From Symploca sp. SIO2C1 (GTDB lineage Bacteria; Cyanobacteriota; Cyanobacteriia; Cyanobacteriales; Coleofasciculaceae): 64,000 nucleotides of DNA. Location of the stretch: contig JAAHGL010000024.1 in assembly GCA_010692635.1 (NCBI GenBank), positions 1 through 64,000 on the forward strand, read 5' to 3'. The translations under genes were made by a program, and so were the position numbers. The notes under the pieces are model-generated. The model was not told the origin of the DNA. It ran no database searches and worked only from the letters and a program-made list of their open reading frames with translations. Below, in pieces: positions 1 through 9,626 of this stretch; the first letter of the stretch is position 1, and each line of letters begins with the position of its first letter.

Positions 1-410
1 GGAATCCTGGATTTTACCCCTAGCGATTCAGTATTTCCCAGTTAAACTCAACAGACGATGTCCTAACAGTACGTTCGGCGTTTTACCTAATCAACTTCTG
101 ATTAGAACCCCATACTCCAAGTAAATCGTAGGAATTATGACTATTTTATCACGGCGCTTAAAAGCGCCGACGCTACATCCCACGGATGAATCACGTGGGC
201 TTTGCTTAAAATTCTGTAAGGTAAAAGAGAACATTTAGAGCTGATCTCAATCAATCCCTGGTCAAACCCACATGGCTACCCAGAAAAACCCTAACTACTC
301 ATTGATCCCTAGCGAAAGCTGGGGGTCTTCTTTCTTTGGTCTGTGTTCTGAGTTTTCTCAAAAAGGTATAATTAATGTGAATTACGCTCAGTACTAGCAA
401 GACTTAACAG
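1..410. other. Intergenic stretch with two strong hairpins
   Basis: No convincing gene is visible. Two adjacent dyads stand out: CGGCGCTTAAAAGCGCCG at 152-169, and CCCACG...CGTGGG at 179-199 followed by CTTTGCTT. The second resembles the hairpin often seen at the ends of cyanobacterial IS200/IS605-type elements and the dyad at 16365-16387 of this window. The stretch may hold the end of an element whose body lies left of the window. That reading is inference. Confidence 0.35.
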
Positions 411-2720
411 TTAATAGACACTTACATCTTTAATGAACCACTGACCCTCTTTGCGTACTAAATCATACCGTACTCGCAAATTGTCATCATAGGATTCAGC
501 TTGGCTAAGCTGACCATTTTGAAAGAAAGAACCAACTTCCTTAACAGCAGCATCTACCCTAGCTTGATCCGGATTAGCATCGCTGGTATTTACTGAGTTC
601 ACTTCAACTTCGTGTTTGTACTGCCAGTAAGAACCACTTTGCTTAGTCTCTTCTGCACGTTGCTGCCAAGTAGACAAAGTTGGATTGACTAAGATTTGAG
701 CTAATTGCTCAATTTGGTGCTCTGTACCAAGAGCATTGCTTTTGATAGACAGCCAATTTTGAATTACTTGCTTAGCTGTTTCCTCCGTCAACAGACCCTC
801 TGGAGCAGTTATTTGACTATCCGGCTCAGGAATTTCTACGGGAGGCTGCTCTAGCTCTACTTGTGCTTGCTCTCCCTCTAGTTCCGGTGTCCTGCGTCCC
901 ATCAATGGTCCAATCAGGACTAGACCAAGGACTCCCAATCCTATCAGAACAAGAAGGGTCGGTAATAGTTGACGCTTATTTTTTGAGAAAGGCTTGGACT
1001 TCCTAGATATCAGTTGCAGATTACCAGGTGTTAGACCATCCAGACTTTCCCCACTACTAGATGGCTCTGGAACTACCGAACCCCTTCCCGTAGAGCTACT
1101 TATTGGTTGGTGCTGTTGGTGTTGTGGCTTTTCAGTAGGGAAGCCTGTTACTTTGGAGTCTCTTACCGTTGCTACCGGAGCAATCCCTTGAGCTGTTGAC
1201 ATATTTGAGACACTTGAGACTGCTGAGTGCTCGGCAGTCTCACCAAAGTTTCTAGTCCTACTAGCTGTCACAGTAGCAGGCTCTCGTGTCAACGGTGAAG
1301 CAACAGTTACTGGTTCATTAATATTTAGTGGCAATTTGTTTGTTGTTAACGGTTTTTTACCAGTAGCTCCCCCTGAGGGTACTGTAGTTGCATAGGCTTT
1401 TTTTTGAGATTCCACAACAGCCCATTCATTATCAGCTTCCCCTGTTGAATCTGACAGATTTTCCAAATATGCCTGAACCTGTTCATCTGCAAAGTATTCT
1501 TTTAAAGATGCCTTCTGGTCAGCTAGGTCTCTGAAGTGGTTAAATACTGAATTTTGTAACCAACGCTCTCCATAAAGGCACAATCCTGGTAGTAAGTCTG
1601 GAGCCCCTTGAGAATGTTCACGAATAAAGGCAAGAGGTTCGTACTCCTGACTGAGCTCTAGTGCTCTACTGGCTTCTTCTGTTTGACCTAAAAGTAGGGC
1701 ACATACTGCTTGTTCTAGATGGACATCTTGACGTTTGCTCAAGCGCATCAGTAGTTGTTTGCCACGAGCAATTAAGCCAGGTTGTCTTTGGGCAAATCCC
1801 CTTGCTAGTAAAGCGTAGACTGCTAAGTAAGTGGCAACAGCTGAAGGACGACGAGCTTCTGTCTCAAAGAGAGTTTGCTGTTCAGCAGCACTCAGATAGC
1901 CGCGCAACTGCTGCATAAAGCGGAGAAAGTCATCAATTCCTAATCCTGATTGATCATCACCATTACCATCAATGCCTCCACGCTCTTGTAGTATATCTTG
2001 CAGCAAGCCCAAGCCATTGCGCCTTTCACTAATATTTTCGTCTGGTAGGGCTAATAATTCCAAGATACGGTAAGGACGTAGCTTGTAGAGATCTACCTGA
2101 ATTTCTCCTCGGACACTGGGAAATAAACCTTCTGTTAGAAGTAATTCTTGACCTGTTTCTAGGGAAGTAGCCGCATTTTCATAGTGACCCTGCTGCCACT
2201 GCTCTCGACCAAGTTCCAAACAGCCCAGCGCTAGAGTTAAAATAATGTCAGCTCTAACTAACTGCGGGTCCCCTAAGCGACCCTTATCCAAGCCAATACT
2301 ATCACTACCACTTAGATAAGGTTGCCCTAGTTTCAGTACTAGTTCGTATTCCCCAAGTTCTTGAAGGATGAGCAATACACCAACAAATTGCTCATCTTTG
2401 ATTTCGATACTGGGGGTATGGGAGTCTGTATTAGAGTTAGTCACAACTCCCTGACTAGAGCGCTTCGCCCCTAATGCTTGGTCTGGCTCTTGGTCATAAG
2501 TTTTGGTCAAAAAATTATTATCATAGGCGGAGCGCTGTTCAGATTCAGAAAGAATCTCGTAGGCTTCATCTAGGAGTTGTTTTCGAGACGCGATAGCTAC
2601 TTCGGAATACTCTCGGCGCGGCAATTGCAAGGTGCGATCACGATAGGCTTGGCTAATTTGTTCAGCAGTAGCCTGGATCGGTAATCCTAAAATTCGGTAG
2701 TAATCGAGCGGAATTCGCAC
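411..2720 (-). CDS. ftn2: Cell division protein Ftn2/ZipN (ARC6 homologue)
   Basis: This is a divisome membrane protein that tethers and organises FtsZ; the chloroplast homologue is ARC6. The 769-residue product starts with a DnaJ-like domain (residues 5-68, DYYRILGL...AYEIL), followed by a long alpha-helical region. It has one transmembrane segment near residues 600-622 and a C-terminal ARC6/IMS-type domain (about 665-769) expected on the periplasmic side. A low-complexity Ser/Thr/Pro linker (about 440-590) precedes the membrane segment. The start codon is GTG. Length and architecture match the cyanobacterial family. It is transcribed divergently from pdhA. Confidence 0.93.
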   Translation of the reverse strand: MRIPLDYYRILGLPIQATAEQISQAYRDRTLQLPRREYSEVAIASRKQLLDEAYEILSESEQRSAYDNNFLTKTYDQEPDQALGAKRSSQGVVTNSNTDSHTPSIEIKDEQFVGVLLILQELGEYELVLKLGQPYLSGSDSIGLDKGRLGDPQLVRADIILTLALGCLELGREQWQQGHYENAATSLETGQELLLTEGLFPSVRGEIQVDLYKLRPYRILELLALPDENISERRNGLGLLQDILQERGGIDGNGDDQSGLGIDDFLRFMQQLRGYLSAAEQQTLFETEARRPSAVATYLAVYALLARGFAQRQPGLIARGKQLLMRLSKRQDVHLEQAVCALLLGQTEEASRALELSQEYEPLAFIREHSQGAPDLLPGLCLYGERWLQNSVFNHFRDLADQKASLKEYFADEQVQAYLENLSDSTGEADNEWAVVESQKKAYATTVPSGGATGKKPLTTNKLPLNINEPVTVASPLTREPATVTASRTRNFGETAEHSAVSSVSNMSTAQGIAPVATVRDSKVTGFPTEKPQHQQHQPISSSTGRGSVVPEPSSSGESLDGLTPGNLQLISRKSKPFSKNKRQLLPTLLVLIGLGVLGLVLIGPLMGRRTPELEGEQAQVELEQPPVEIPEPDSQITAPEGLLTEETAKQVIQNWLSIKSNALGTEHQIEQLAQILVNPTLSTWQQRAEETKQSGSYWQYKHEVEVNSVNTSDANPDQARVDAAVKEVGSFFQNGQLSQAESYDDNLRVRYDLVRKEGQWFIKDVSVY

Positions 2721-2929
2721 AGTCTACTTCCCCAGTACACAGCAACTGATTTAACATATATTAGCCAACAGCCTACTAACTAGAGCTACTGTAGTTACTG
2801 AACTGTCAACTCCATAACAAGAGCAACTTAGACTATTCTTTAGCTTCTGGTTGCTTTCATCTGCTACTAATTCTAGCAATGTTTGCAGGTTATTCTCATA
2901 ATTGTTACCGCAAGGATACTACTAAACCG

Positions 2930-3961
2930 ATGGTTCAGGAACGAACTTTACCCAATTTTAAAATTGCTTCCGGCACGATCACCAAAGAAGAAGGATTACT
3001 CCTATACGAAGATATGGTGCTGGGGCGCTTGTTTGAGGACAAATGCGCTGAGATGTACTATCGGGGCAAAATGTTTGGTTTTGTCCACCTTTACAATGGT
3101 CAAGAAGCAGTATCAACTGGTGTGATTAAGGCATTGCGTCCAGACGAAGATTTCGTATGCAGCACCTATCGAGATCATGTTCATGCTTTGAGTGCAGGGG
3201 TATCAGCGCGGGAGGTGATAGCGGAGTTATTCGGCAAAGCGACGGGTTGTAGCAAAGGGCGTGGTGGTTCAATGCACCTGTTTTCAGCTCAACATAATTT
3301 GTTGGGAGGTTATGCCTTTGTTGCGGAAGGAATTCCTGTTGCTACAGGTGCTGCTTTTCAAAGCAAATATAGACGAGAGGCTTTGGGAAATAGCAATGCA
3401 GATCAGGTAACTGCTTGCTTTTTTGGTGATGGAGCCTGCAATAATGGTCAGTTTTTTGAATGTTTGAATATGGCAGCTCTTTGGAAACTGCCAATTATTT
3501 ATGTTGTCGAGAACAACAAGTGGGCCATCGGGATGGCTCATGAGCGAGCAACATCCCAGCCGGAGATTTACAAAAAAGCCAGTGTTTTTGGCATGGCTGG
3601 TGTAGAAGTAGACGGCATGGATGTTATCGCAGTAAGATCTGTAGCTCAAGAAGCGATCGCTCGTGCTCGTGCTGGAGAAGGTCCTACCCTGATTGAAGCT
3701 CTTACCTATCGCTTCCGAGGTCATTCTTTAGCTGATCCCGATGAACTTCGATCCCAGGAAGAGAAAGAATTTTGGTTCACTCGCGATCCCATCCAAAAAT
3801 TGACCGCTTACCTCACAGAACATAATCTGGCAGACTCTGAGGAACTCCAGACAATCAGGCAAAAAATTCAGGATGTTATTAATGAGGCTGTTGAGTTTGC
3901 CGAATCAAGTCCTGAACCTGACCCTAGTGAGTTGCGCCGCTACATTTTTGCAGAGGATTAA
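2930..3961 (+). CDS. pdhA: Pyruvate dehydrogenase E1 component, alpha subunit
   Basis: This is the thiamine-diphosphate-dependent subunit that decarboxylates pyruvate in the pyruvate dehydrogenase complex. The ThDP motif is visible as [20 protein letters not shown] followed by VVENN. The N-terminal part has the substrate-channel motif [11 protein letters not shown] and GRGGSMHLF. The ATG at 2930 (MVQERTLP) was preferred to the upstream ATG at 2879, because family members begin with this sequence and the extra 17 residues look non-coding. No E1-beta or E2 gene is adjacent, as is usual in cyanobacteria. A terminator-like hairpin follows. Confidence 0.95.
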   Translation: MVQERTLPNFKIASGTITKEEGLLLYEDMVLGRLFEDKCAEMYYRGKMFGFVHLYNGQEAVSTGVIKALRPDEDFVCSTYRDHVHALSAGVSAREVIAELFGKATGCSKGRGGSMHLFSAQHNLLGGYAFVAEGIPVATGAAFQSKYRREALGNSNADQVTACFFGDGACNNGQFFECLNMAALWKLPIIYVVENNKWAIGMAHERATSQPEIYKKASVFGMAGVEVDGMDVIAVRSVAQEAIARARAGEGPTLIEALTYRFRGHSLADPDELRSQEEKEFWFTRDPIQKLTAYLTEHNLADSEELQTIRQKIQDVINEAVEFAESSPEPDPSELRRYIFAED

Positions 3962-3973
3962 TTAAAGTCATTG

Positions 3974-4004
3974 AGCCAGAGGATAGGTCGAGCCTCTGGT
4001 TTTC
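3974..4004 (+). terminator. Rho-independent terminator of pdhA
   Basis: Stem CCAGAGG (3976-3982) pairs with CCTCTGG (3993-3999) and is followed by TTTT. It lies 15 bases after the pdhA stop codon. Confidence 0.7.
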
Positions 4005-4101
4005 CTAGGGATAAAATCCTTCGATTCTATAAATATTTTTTATATGTTGGAATAATTTAATATTTAATCAAAACATCATGTATACAAGGAGGTAAGATGA
4101 A

Positions 4102-4452
4102 CTAAGTTGAGACTAAATTATTTACTTCAGGGGGAGACCCAAAAGACTGAATTTTGTATTTAACCAGATTGGCAAGATCTTGGAGTTGAGCTATTGCTTC
4201 AGCACCTTCGAGCTTCATGAGTTCTCTATCATCTCGCATTTCAGTCCATGTGATACCATAATCTGAGACCAAAAATCTAATCAGATGGTTATCTCCTAAA
4301 CTAACCATAAAAGAGGCACTATTCATTTGACCGCCGCAGGTATAGCAGGAAGCTAAATAGCCTCTCTTTTCTAGGACAACGGCTAAGGCTTGAAGGTTCA
4401 TCACCAAATCCTGGACAAATTGACGGTGTTGCTCTGCAAGTCTTACAAACAT
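4102..4452 (-). CDS. DUF1815 family protein
   Basis: This 116-residue cyanobacterial protein has no established function; I recognise the family from FVRLAEQHRQFVQDLVMNL and YTCGGQMNSASFMVSL. It is soluble, with no signal peptide or membrane segment. The Cys pair in SCYTCGG could bind a metal or form a disulfide, which is inference. The gene stands alone between pdhA and a long non-coding stretch. Confidence 0.8.
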   Translation of the reverse strand: MFVRLAEQHRQFVQDLVMNLQALAVVLEKRGYLASCYTCGGQMNSASFMVSLGDNHLIRFLVSDYGITWTEMRDDRELMKLEGAEAIAQLQDLANLVKYKIQSFGSPPEVNNLVST

Positions 4453-5057
4453 ATTTATACTCCCAAAACTAAACTAAAATTTCTCTTCTTTATCACTGCT
4501 TCATGATCTAAACATCTGGCAAAACCAGATGTCTCTTCAGCATAGGCAAATCCTTTAAAGTTAGGATTTATCCAGACTGTTTAGCCGATTATTACTAGCT
4601 TAACCTGCTTAAGAGTTTTAGTGATGTATCAGTAACAACACTCAGTAAAACTTTCCTGCATCCTATATCTTAATTTTTTTTTTAGGTTCTACCTAAAGAT
4701 GGACTTACAGGTTAATCTAAGCGTCCGGAAAAAGTTAATTTAATGGGTGAGATTGTTTTTGAAAGGGTTGAAGTAACAAGTTTTCAGGCATTGTCAAATA
4801 CACCCAGCTGATTTAACAAAACATTGATTAACTCAGCAATTAAAAAACTCACCAGCCAAACATATAAAGATAATGAAAGTCTATATATTCATAACAAATT
4901 GTACTCATAATTTAAATAAAACCCCAGCTACAGTATAAAGGTGTATCTGGGGAAATATTATTTCTGAGTAGCGGCAAGATATCGACTTACAGGTTTTGGA
5001 TTCGGTATTCTTGCAACAATGAGATACTCTTGCGATTAACCTGGCTGGTTGAAGATG
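4453..5057. other. Intergenic region, AT-rich, one hairpin
   Basis: No gene is apparent in about 600 bases. A clean dyad ACATCTGG-CAAAA-CCAGATGT lies at 4512-4532, in the leader of the DUF1815 gene. It could be an operator or attenuator, or a terminator of an unannotated small RNA. Long T and A runs occur at 4673-4682. Nothing else was identified. Confidence 0.4.
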
Positions 5058-5270
5058 CTAATAGACTTGCCACCAACCAAGTGCTGGTCCAATAAACCGG
5101 ATTGTCAGCCACGAGATCACAACAAGACCAATACCAATCCAAGCACCTCTAGTCGTCCATTTGACAAATTGCTCCCCTTGACTTTTAGTAATCGGGAGCC
5201 AGGGAAAAATATTCTGCTCTTTACCGTACTGCTCTCCAAGTGCGGTTTTACGACGTTTGGCTTCACCCAT
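5058..5270 (-). CDS. DUF2839 family small membrane protein
   Basis: This is a 70-residue cyanobacterial protein of unknown function. The motif MGEAKRRKTALGEQYG at the N-terminus is typical of the family. One hydrophobic segment (about residues 40-62) predicts a single membrane span. The start is placed at MGEAKRRK (ATG at 5270) rather than the in-frame ATG at 5276, because the family begins with this sequence. Confidence 0.8.
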   Translation of the reverse strand: MGEAKRRKTALGEQYGKEQNIFPWLPITKSQGEQFVKWTTRGAWIGIGLVVISWLTIRFIGPALGWWQVY

Positions 5271-5355
5271 GATCAATTGCCTTGACTAGATGCAACTGAT
5301 CATAACGCTGTTGGTGCTAACTCGTTGCAGTATTATCCATTCTTAATACTTCATC

Positions 5356-6963
5356 TTAAAACCAGTGGTCACCGCTTGTTGTCGGGACTCCTACTCTAAA
5401 CCAACTGGGATCTAAATAGTTAATCCGCGCAAAGGGACTGAGAACACAGAGCACTTGACTACCGTAACTGCGATGATTCACTCGGTTGTCTAGGAGAGCA
5501 ACAATGCCTTGGGATTCTCTTACCGGCGTAATCGCTCGTTGTAATTTCCTCAAAGCAACAGGCAAAAGATACAGGCGAAACCAATCTAAGCGTTTTTGCT
5601 TATAAAAAGCTACTCGGCCAGCAACCAGAGGATTTTCTAGGGAAGGAATCGGTAAAGTAGCAATAATCAGCAGTTGAGGGGCTGGGAATTCAGCCTGATG
5701 ACATCGCCAGAATTCCCAGCCAGTGATGAGGATACCGTTGTCATCCAAATTTGATTTTTCTACCTGTACCCGTGAACCTAATTCCGCAGCTAAAACTGTT
5801 CCTACCTGAACCTTAAGATGTATATCTCCCACTAAGATAACTACCAGACCTTGGGTATTAGTACTAAGACTTAGGAGGTAGCGAACTTGCTGGCTCAAAG
5901 CATCTTGAAATCGTGAATTGTTGGGCATTGGCAACCCATCGGGCAAATATAGTTGAATCTGTTCGTTGTGTCGGCTGGGGGAGAACTTCAAGCAAGTCAA
6001 ATCTCCCAATCCCATCTGCTGGCGGTAAAAAGATGCGCTTTTATCCAAGTCCAGTGCTGAGCCAATTAGCACTACTGGCTGCATAGACCAAATTGGCTTG
6101 AGGACTTTTGCTACCTCTACTGGTCTACAGTACAAAGAAAAATAACCCTGCGATCGCGCAATCGCTGCCCACATCAGCTCACTTGAGCTTTGCCAGCATT
6201 GCCAAAAATGTTTCCACGCTCTTGGTAAATAGGGGTAGTGATCAACACCTTCAGATTCTTGTGATACTGCATCATTATCATTTAGCTTCCTACAGAGATT
6301 TCGCTGTTGTAGTGCCCCTAAGGCTTTAAATAGCTGCTGCAAGATATCTTGTTCTTTCGTCTCTAACAGACAGCACTCATAAGAGTTAGGAGGGTGCTGA
6401 AATAGAGCTTTAGTAAGCCTTACACGCACATCCCGAATCCAATCTGCTTGTTGTGGAAAAGCTAGCATCAGTTCATCCCAGTCTCCTGGCCCAATACAAG
6501 CTTGGAGTTGATCACAAGTCCATTCTTCCAAGTCATCAGCACCATCAATCAAGGTAGGGATACCGGAGGGAAACCAAGCTTTACCGAACAAGCGGTCGGT
6601 AAGCCAAGATTCTGGAGAAGTAATCAGCAATCCACAGAACTGCTTATCCGGAAAACTGTCTCCTCGGTAAATTGCTTTATCAGTACCAATCCATTGTTGC
6701 AAACGGGGAATTTCAACCCGCAGCAACCACTGCTGTATTGATACAGGAGCCACCAAAATCACTGGTCCAGACCAGATTAGTGCTGGTAGCAGGTAACTCA
6801 AACGATATTGTATATCGGTGCTTCCTGTCTGAATCAAGGCAGGACGCCCCAACCGCAAGGCTCGCGCTACTAACCTTGCCATCGTCAAATGGTGAGGCCA
6901 GCTTGGTTGACCTTGCTCTCGTAGAAAAGCACGCAGAGAAGAATGGACTTCTACCTCAATCAC
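5356..6963 (-). CDS. DinG/Rad3-like helicase homologue with degenerate ATPase motifs
   Basis: This 535-residue protein has the overall layout of a DinG-type helicase, including the motif ITGWEFWRCHQAEFPAPQLLIIATLPIP near the C-terminal helicase domain and a closing segment like the family's (VRESQGIVALLDNRV). The expected Walker A (GTGKS/T) is replaced by IQTGSTDIQYRLSYLLPAL, and the DEAH box by DGADDLEEW. The ATPase is therefore probably inactive or strongly altered. The start is GTG at 6963. Its role may be structural or regulatory in DNA repair (inference). It could also be annotated simply as a helicase C-terminal domain protein. Confidence 0.6.
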   Translation of the reverse strand: MIEVEVHSSLRAFLREQGQPSWPHHLTMARLVARALRLGRPALIQTGSTDIQYRLSYLLPALIWSGPVILVAPVSIQQWLLRVEIPRLQQWIGTDKAIYRGDSFPDKQFCGLLITSPESWLTDRLFGKAWFPSGIPTLIDGADDLEEWTCDQLQACIGPGDWDELMLAFPQQADWIRDVRVRLTKALFQHPPNSYECCLLETKEQDILQQLFKALGALQQRNLCRKLNDNDAVSQESEGVDHYPYLPRAWKHFWQCWQSSSELMWAAIARSQGYFSLYCRPVEVAKVLKPIWSMQPVVLIGSALDLDKSASFYRQQMGLGDLTCLKFSPSRHNEQIQLYLPDGLPMPNNSRFQDALSQQVRYLLSLSTNTQGLVVILVGDIHLKVQVGTVLAAELGSRVQVEKSNLDDNGILITGWEFWRCHQAEFPAPQLLIIATLPIPSLENPLVAGRVAFYKQKRLDWFRLYLLPVALRKLQRAITPVRESQGIVALLDNRVNHRSYGSQVLCVLSPFARINYLDPSWFRVGVPTTSGDHWF

Positions 6964-7052
6964 AAATCAGTAGCGCCTGAACGCCCCCAGAACTTGACAC
7001 TAGTAGGTAATTAACCTTGCTTTTGCTCAACTAGAGCAATCTTTGGCAACAA

Positions 7053-7123
7053 TAGACATCTCCAAAAACTCAATATTAACCTAAGTCCCATAAGGGTTTT
7101 AGGTTCTTTTCTAGAGATGTCTA
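7053..7123. mobile_element. 71-bp TIR element (family with TAGACATCTC ends), copy 1
   Basis: The element begins TAGACATCTC and ends GAGATGTCTA, a perfect 10-bp terminal inverted repeat. A second element of exactly the same length with the same ends and the same central CATAAGGGTT at identical offset lies at 11304-11374. It has no coding capacity, so it is MITE-like. The mobilising transposase is not in the window. Confidence 0.7.
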
Positions 7124-7214
7124 ATGACGCCATTTCAATTATGCCAGTGCTAGATCTGCTCCAGACAAAAATTGAGGTGTGGAAGATTTAGTAAGGGCTC
7201 GGTACAATATGCTC

Positions 7215-7326
7215 CTAGTAGAGCGCGGCGGAAATAACCCACCAGGAGAGAGAGCGATAGAATCGTTACTCTCTAAGCATTCTTCATTCTTAATTCTTAA
7301 TTCTTAATTCCGCGCAGCGGTACTAG
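7215..7326 (+). mobile_element. MITE-like element (CTAGTA ends), copy 1
   Basis: This is a 112-bp element with imperfect terminal inverted repeats (CTAGTAGAGCGCGGCGGAA at the left, the complement of CTAGTACCGCTGCGCGGAA at the right). Its conserved core includes AATAACCCACCA and GCGATAGAATC..TACTCT. Related copies lie at 31693-31796 (inverted) and 59139-59251. The copies differ in the number of AATTCTT heptamers in the middle. Confidence 0.75.
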
Positions 7327-7386
7327 TATTTCCTGTTACTTATATTTTAGTGATATTTGAATCTTAAGAATCCAGTGAATTTTTCT

Positions 7387-8226
7387 ATGAATATTGGAAT
7401 TGTAGGACTAGGGCTGATTGGTGGATCGCTAGCGTTGGACTTGAGGGCACTGGGTCACCAGATTTGGGGAGTCTCTCGCCAAGAGCGAACTTGTCAGTTA
7501 GCTATTGAGCGTGGTGTGGTGGATCACGCCAGTGTAAATCTGAAGTTACTAGCAAAAGCAGATGTAGTCTTTATTTGTACGCCAATCGCTGCGATCGCGC
7601 CAACTGTCCAGCAGTTAATTCCCTATCTGTCTCGAGAAACCATACTTACCGATGTTGGCTCAGTGAAGCAGGCGGTAGTTGAGGAAGTTGCTCCCCTTTG
7701 GTCTAATTTTGTGGGAGGACATCCGATGTCAGGAACAGCAGATAGTGGTATTGAGGCTGCTCAGTCAAATTTATTTGCTGGTAACCCTTATGTGTTAACA
7801 CCAGTTGAGACAACTCCATCAACAGCTGTAAAAATTGTCGAAGAGATTGTGCGATCGCTCACTGCACAAGTTTACTTATGTTGTCCTGAAGAGCATGACC
7901 GAGCAGTGGCTTGGATTTCTCACCTACCGGTGATGGTTAGTGCTAACTTGATTGACGCCTGTATGAGTGAGACTGAGCCAGCTGTGTTAAAGTTAGCGCA
8001 ACAATTAAGCAGTTCTGGCTTTCGAGATACCAGTCGCGTTGGAGGAGGCAACCCAGAGTTGGGAGTGATGATGGCCCGTTACAATCGGGAGGCACTGTTG
8101 CGATCGCTCACGACCTATCGCCACAACCTCGACCAGCTTATTAAAGTCGTTGAGTCCCAAGATTGGCAGGTTTTAGACAACAAACTCCAGCAGACTCAGT
8201 TGCACCGTCCGGAATTTTTCTGTTAG
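7387..8226 (+). CDS. tyrA: Prephenate/arogenate dehydrogenase
   Basis: This NAD(P)-dependent enzyme oxidises arogenate (the usual cyanobacterial substrate) or prephenate in tyrosine synthesis. The Rossmann motif GLGLIGGS lies at residues 7-14. The TyrA signatures GGHPMSGT and HDRAVAWISHLP follow, with the catalytic His in the latter. The ATG at 7387 (MNIGIVGLG) is preferred over the in-frame ATG at 7357, because the Rossmann strand should begin within a few residues of the N-terminus. The 279-residue length is normal for monofunctional cyanobacterial TyrA. Confidence 0.93.
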   Translation: MNIGIVGLGLIGGSLALDLRALGHQIWGVSRQERTCQLAIERGVVDHASVNLKLLAKADVVFICTPIAAIAPTVQQLIPYLSRETILTDVGSVKQAVVEEVAPLWSNFVGGHPMSGTADSGIEAAQSNLFAGNPYVLTPVETTPSTAVKIVEEIVRSLTAQVYLCCPEEHDRAVAWISHLPVMVSANLIDACMSETEPAVLKLAQQLSSSGFRDTSRVGGGNPELGVMMARYNREALLRSLTTYRHNLDQLIKVVESQDWQVLDNKLQQTQLHRPEFFC

Positions 8227-8361
8227 CTGAGTAATTATTAAATATAAGTGACAAGACACAATAACCAAATCTTGAGATTTTACGTCATCGCAACACTGCT
8301 GTCACCAAGACGTCACAGTGAACGTCTATCTTAATAATTGTAGTACTTACAGGGAATGAGA

Positions 8362-8411
8362 AACAACAAATAACAAGTAACAAATAACAAACAACAAACA
8401 ACAAACAACAA
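8362..8411 (+). repeat. Heptanucleotide repeats abutting the protease start codon
   Basis: About seven units of AACAAAY (AACAAAT/AACAAAC) run right up to the ATG of the HtrA-type protease. The tract occupies the place where a Shine-Dalgarno sequence would be expected. Confidence 0.8.
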
Positions 8412-9626
8412 ATGAAAAAAGCAGCAACTTATTTATCTCTACTAGTGCTAGGAACTGGTGTTACCTTTTCTGGCGGCTATTTACTGGCTCGTAACTCACC
8501 TTTTTCAGCAGAGTCTACTTCTCAAAATTCTTCTGGCGTCTTAGCCGCAACTTCAGCTACCAAACCTCTATTGAATCAAGACTCCAACTTTATCACTAAC
8601 GTTGTTGAACAAGTCGGACCAGCGGTCGTAAGGATTAATGCTTCTAGAACTGTTAGTAGTCAACGTCCTGATGGTTTTAATGAGCCATTCCACCGCTTCT
8701 TTGGTTCCCAATCCCCTGAACGACCAGCACAACGAGTAGAACAGGGTACAGGTAGTGGTTTTATTATCAACAAAGATGGTCAGCTTCTCACCAATGCTCA
8801 CGTTGTGGATGGTGCTGATACTGTGGAGGTAGTTCTCAAGGATGGTCGTCACTTTGAAGGCAAGGTGATAGGAACTGACTCCCTAACAGATGTTGCCGTA
8901 GTCAAAATTGAAGGGGATAATCTCCCCACAGTTGCTCTTGGCGATTCCGAGCAACTAAGATCTGGAGAATGGGCGATCGCGATTGGTAATCCCCTTGGTT
9001 TGGATAATACAGTAACTACTGGTATCATCAGTGCCACTGGTCGTTCTAGTTCTCAAGTAGGTGTTGAAGATAAGCGAGTAGAATTTATTCAAACCGACGC
9101 TGCTATCAATCCTGGTAACTCTGGAGGACCTTTGCTCAATGCCTCCGGTCAAGTGATTGGTATGAACACAGCAGTTATTCAAGGAGCCCAAGGTTTAGGC
9201 TTTTCTATTCCGATCAATACTGCTCGACAGATTGCTCAACAGTTGATTACTCAGGGCAAAGTGGAACATCCTTATTTAGGTATCCAGATGATGACTTTGA
9301 CCCCAGAATTGACAGAACAGCTTAATCGCAGAACTGGTTTCAGGATAGACGACTCCGAAGGTGTGTTCATTGCCCAAGTAGTACCCAATTCACCAGCTGA
9401 TAGAGCTGGACTCCGTGAGGGCGATATTATCACCAAAATCGAGGGTAAGTCAGTAAAAGAGGCCGGTGACCTCCAAAAGTCTGTACAAAATTCTCAGGTA
9501 GGCGGTAACTTAGAGCTAGAGTTGCGCCGCGCTCGCCAAGATATTAAGGTAATAGTGAAGCCTGGTGCTTTTCCTACTCAAAGACACTCATCCAACAATA
9601 GGTATAGCAACCGCCAAGGCGGTTAG
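8412..9626 (+). CDS. HtrA/Deg family serine protease (HhoA/HhoB type)
   Basis: This is an envelope quality-control protease. The N-terminal 27 residues form an export signal or membrane anchor (hydrophobic YLSLLVLGTGVTFSGGYLL). The trypsin-like domain has the triad His130 (TNAHVVDGAD), Asp160 (SLTDVAVVKI) and Ser237 (NPGNSGGPL). One PDZ domain follows (about 290-385). This matches cyanobacterial HhoA/HhoB/HtrA, which have a single PDZ. The last few codons (SNRQGG, stop) lie in a dyad that appears to belong to the end of an adjacent IS630 relic, so the natural C-terminus may have been replaced. Confidence 0.92.
   Translation: MKKAATYLSLLVLGTGVTFSGGYLLARNSPFSAESTSQNSSGVLAATSATKPLLNQDSNFITNVVEQVGPAVVRINASRTVSSQRPDGFNEPFHRFFGSQSPERPAQRVEQGTGSGFIINKDGQLLTNAHVVDGADTVEVVLKDGRHFEGKVIGTDSLTDVAVVKIEGDNLPTVALGDSEQLRSGEWAIAIGNPLGLDNTVTTGIISATGRSSSQVGVEDKRVEFIQTDAAINPGNSGGPLLNASGQVIGMNTAVIQGAQGLGFSIPINTARQIAQQLITQGKVEHPYLGIQMMTLTPELTEQLNRRTGFRIDDSEGVFIAQVVPNSPADRAGLREGDIITKIEGKSVKEAGDLQKSVQNSQVGGNLELELRRARQDIKVIVKPGAFPTQRHSSNNRYSNRQGG

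Larger units (their letters stand above)
6964..7386. other. Intergenic region carrying two small repeat elements
   Basis: The 423 bases upstream of tyrA hold two different TIR-bounded elements (7053-7123 and 7215-7326, listed separately) and the AATTCTT heptamer run at 7285-7309. No gene is visible. The tyrA promoter must lie within or between these elements. Confidence 0.6.

Noticed and set aside
2879-2929. Upstream in-frame start of pdhA adding 17 residues
   Set aside because: Family members begin at MVQERTLP, and the extra residues show no conservation pattern that I recognise.
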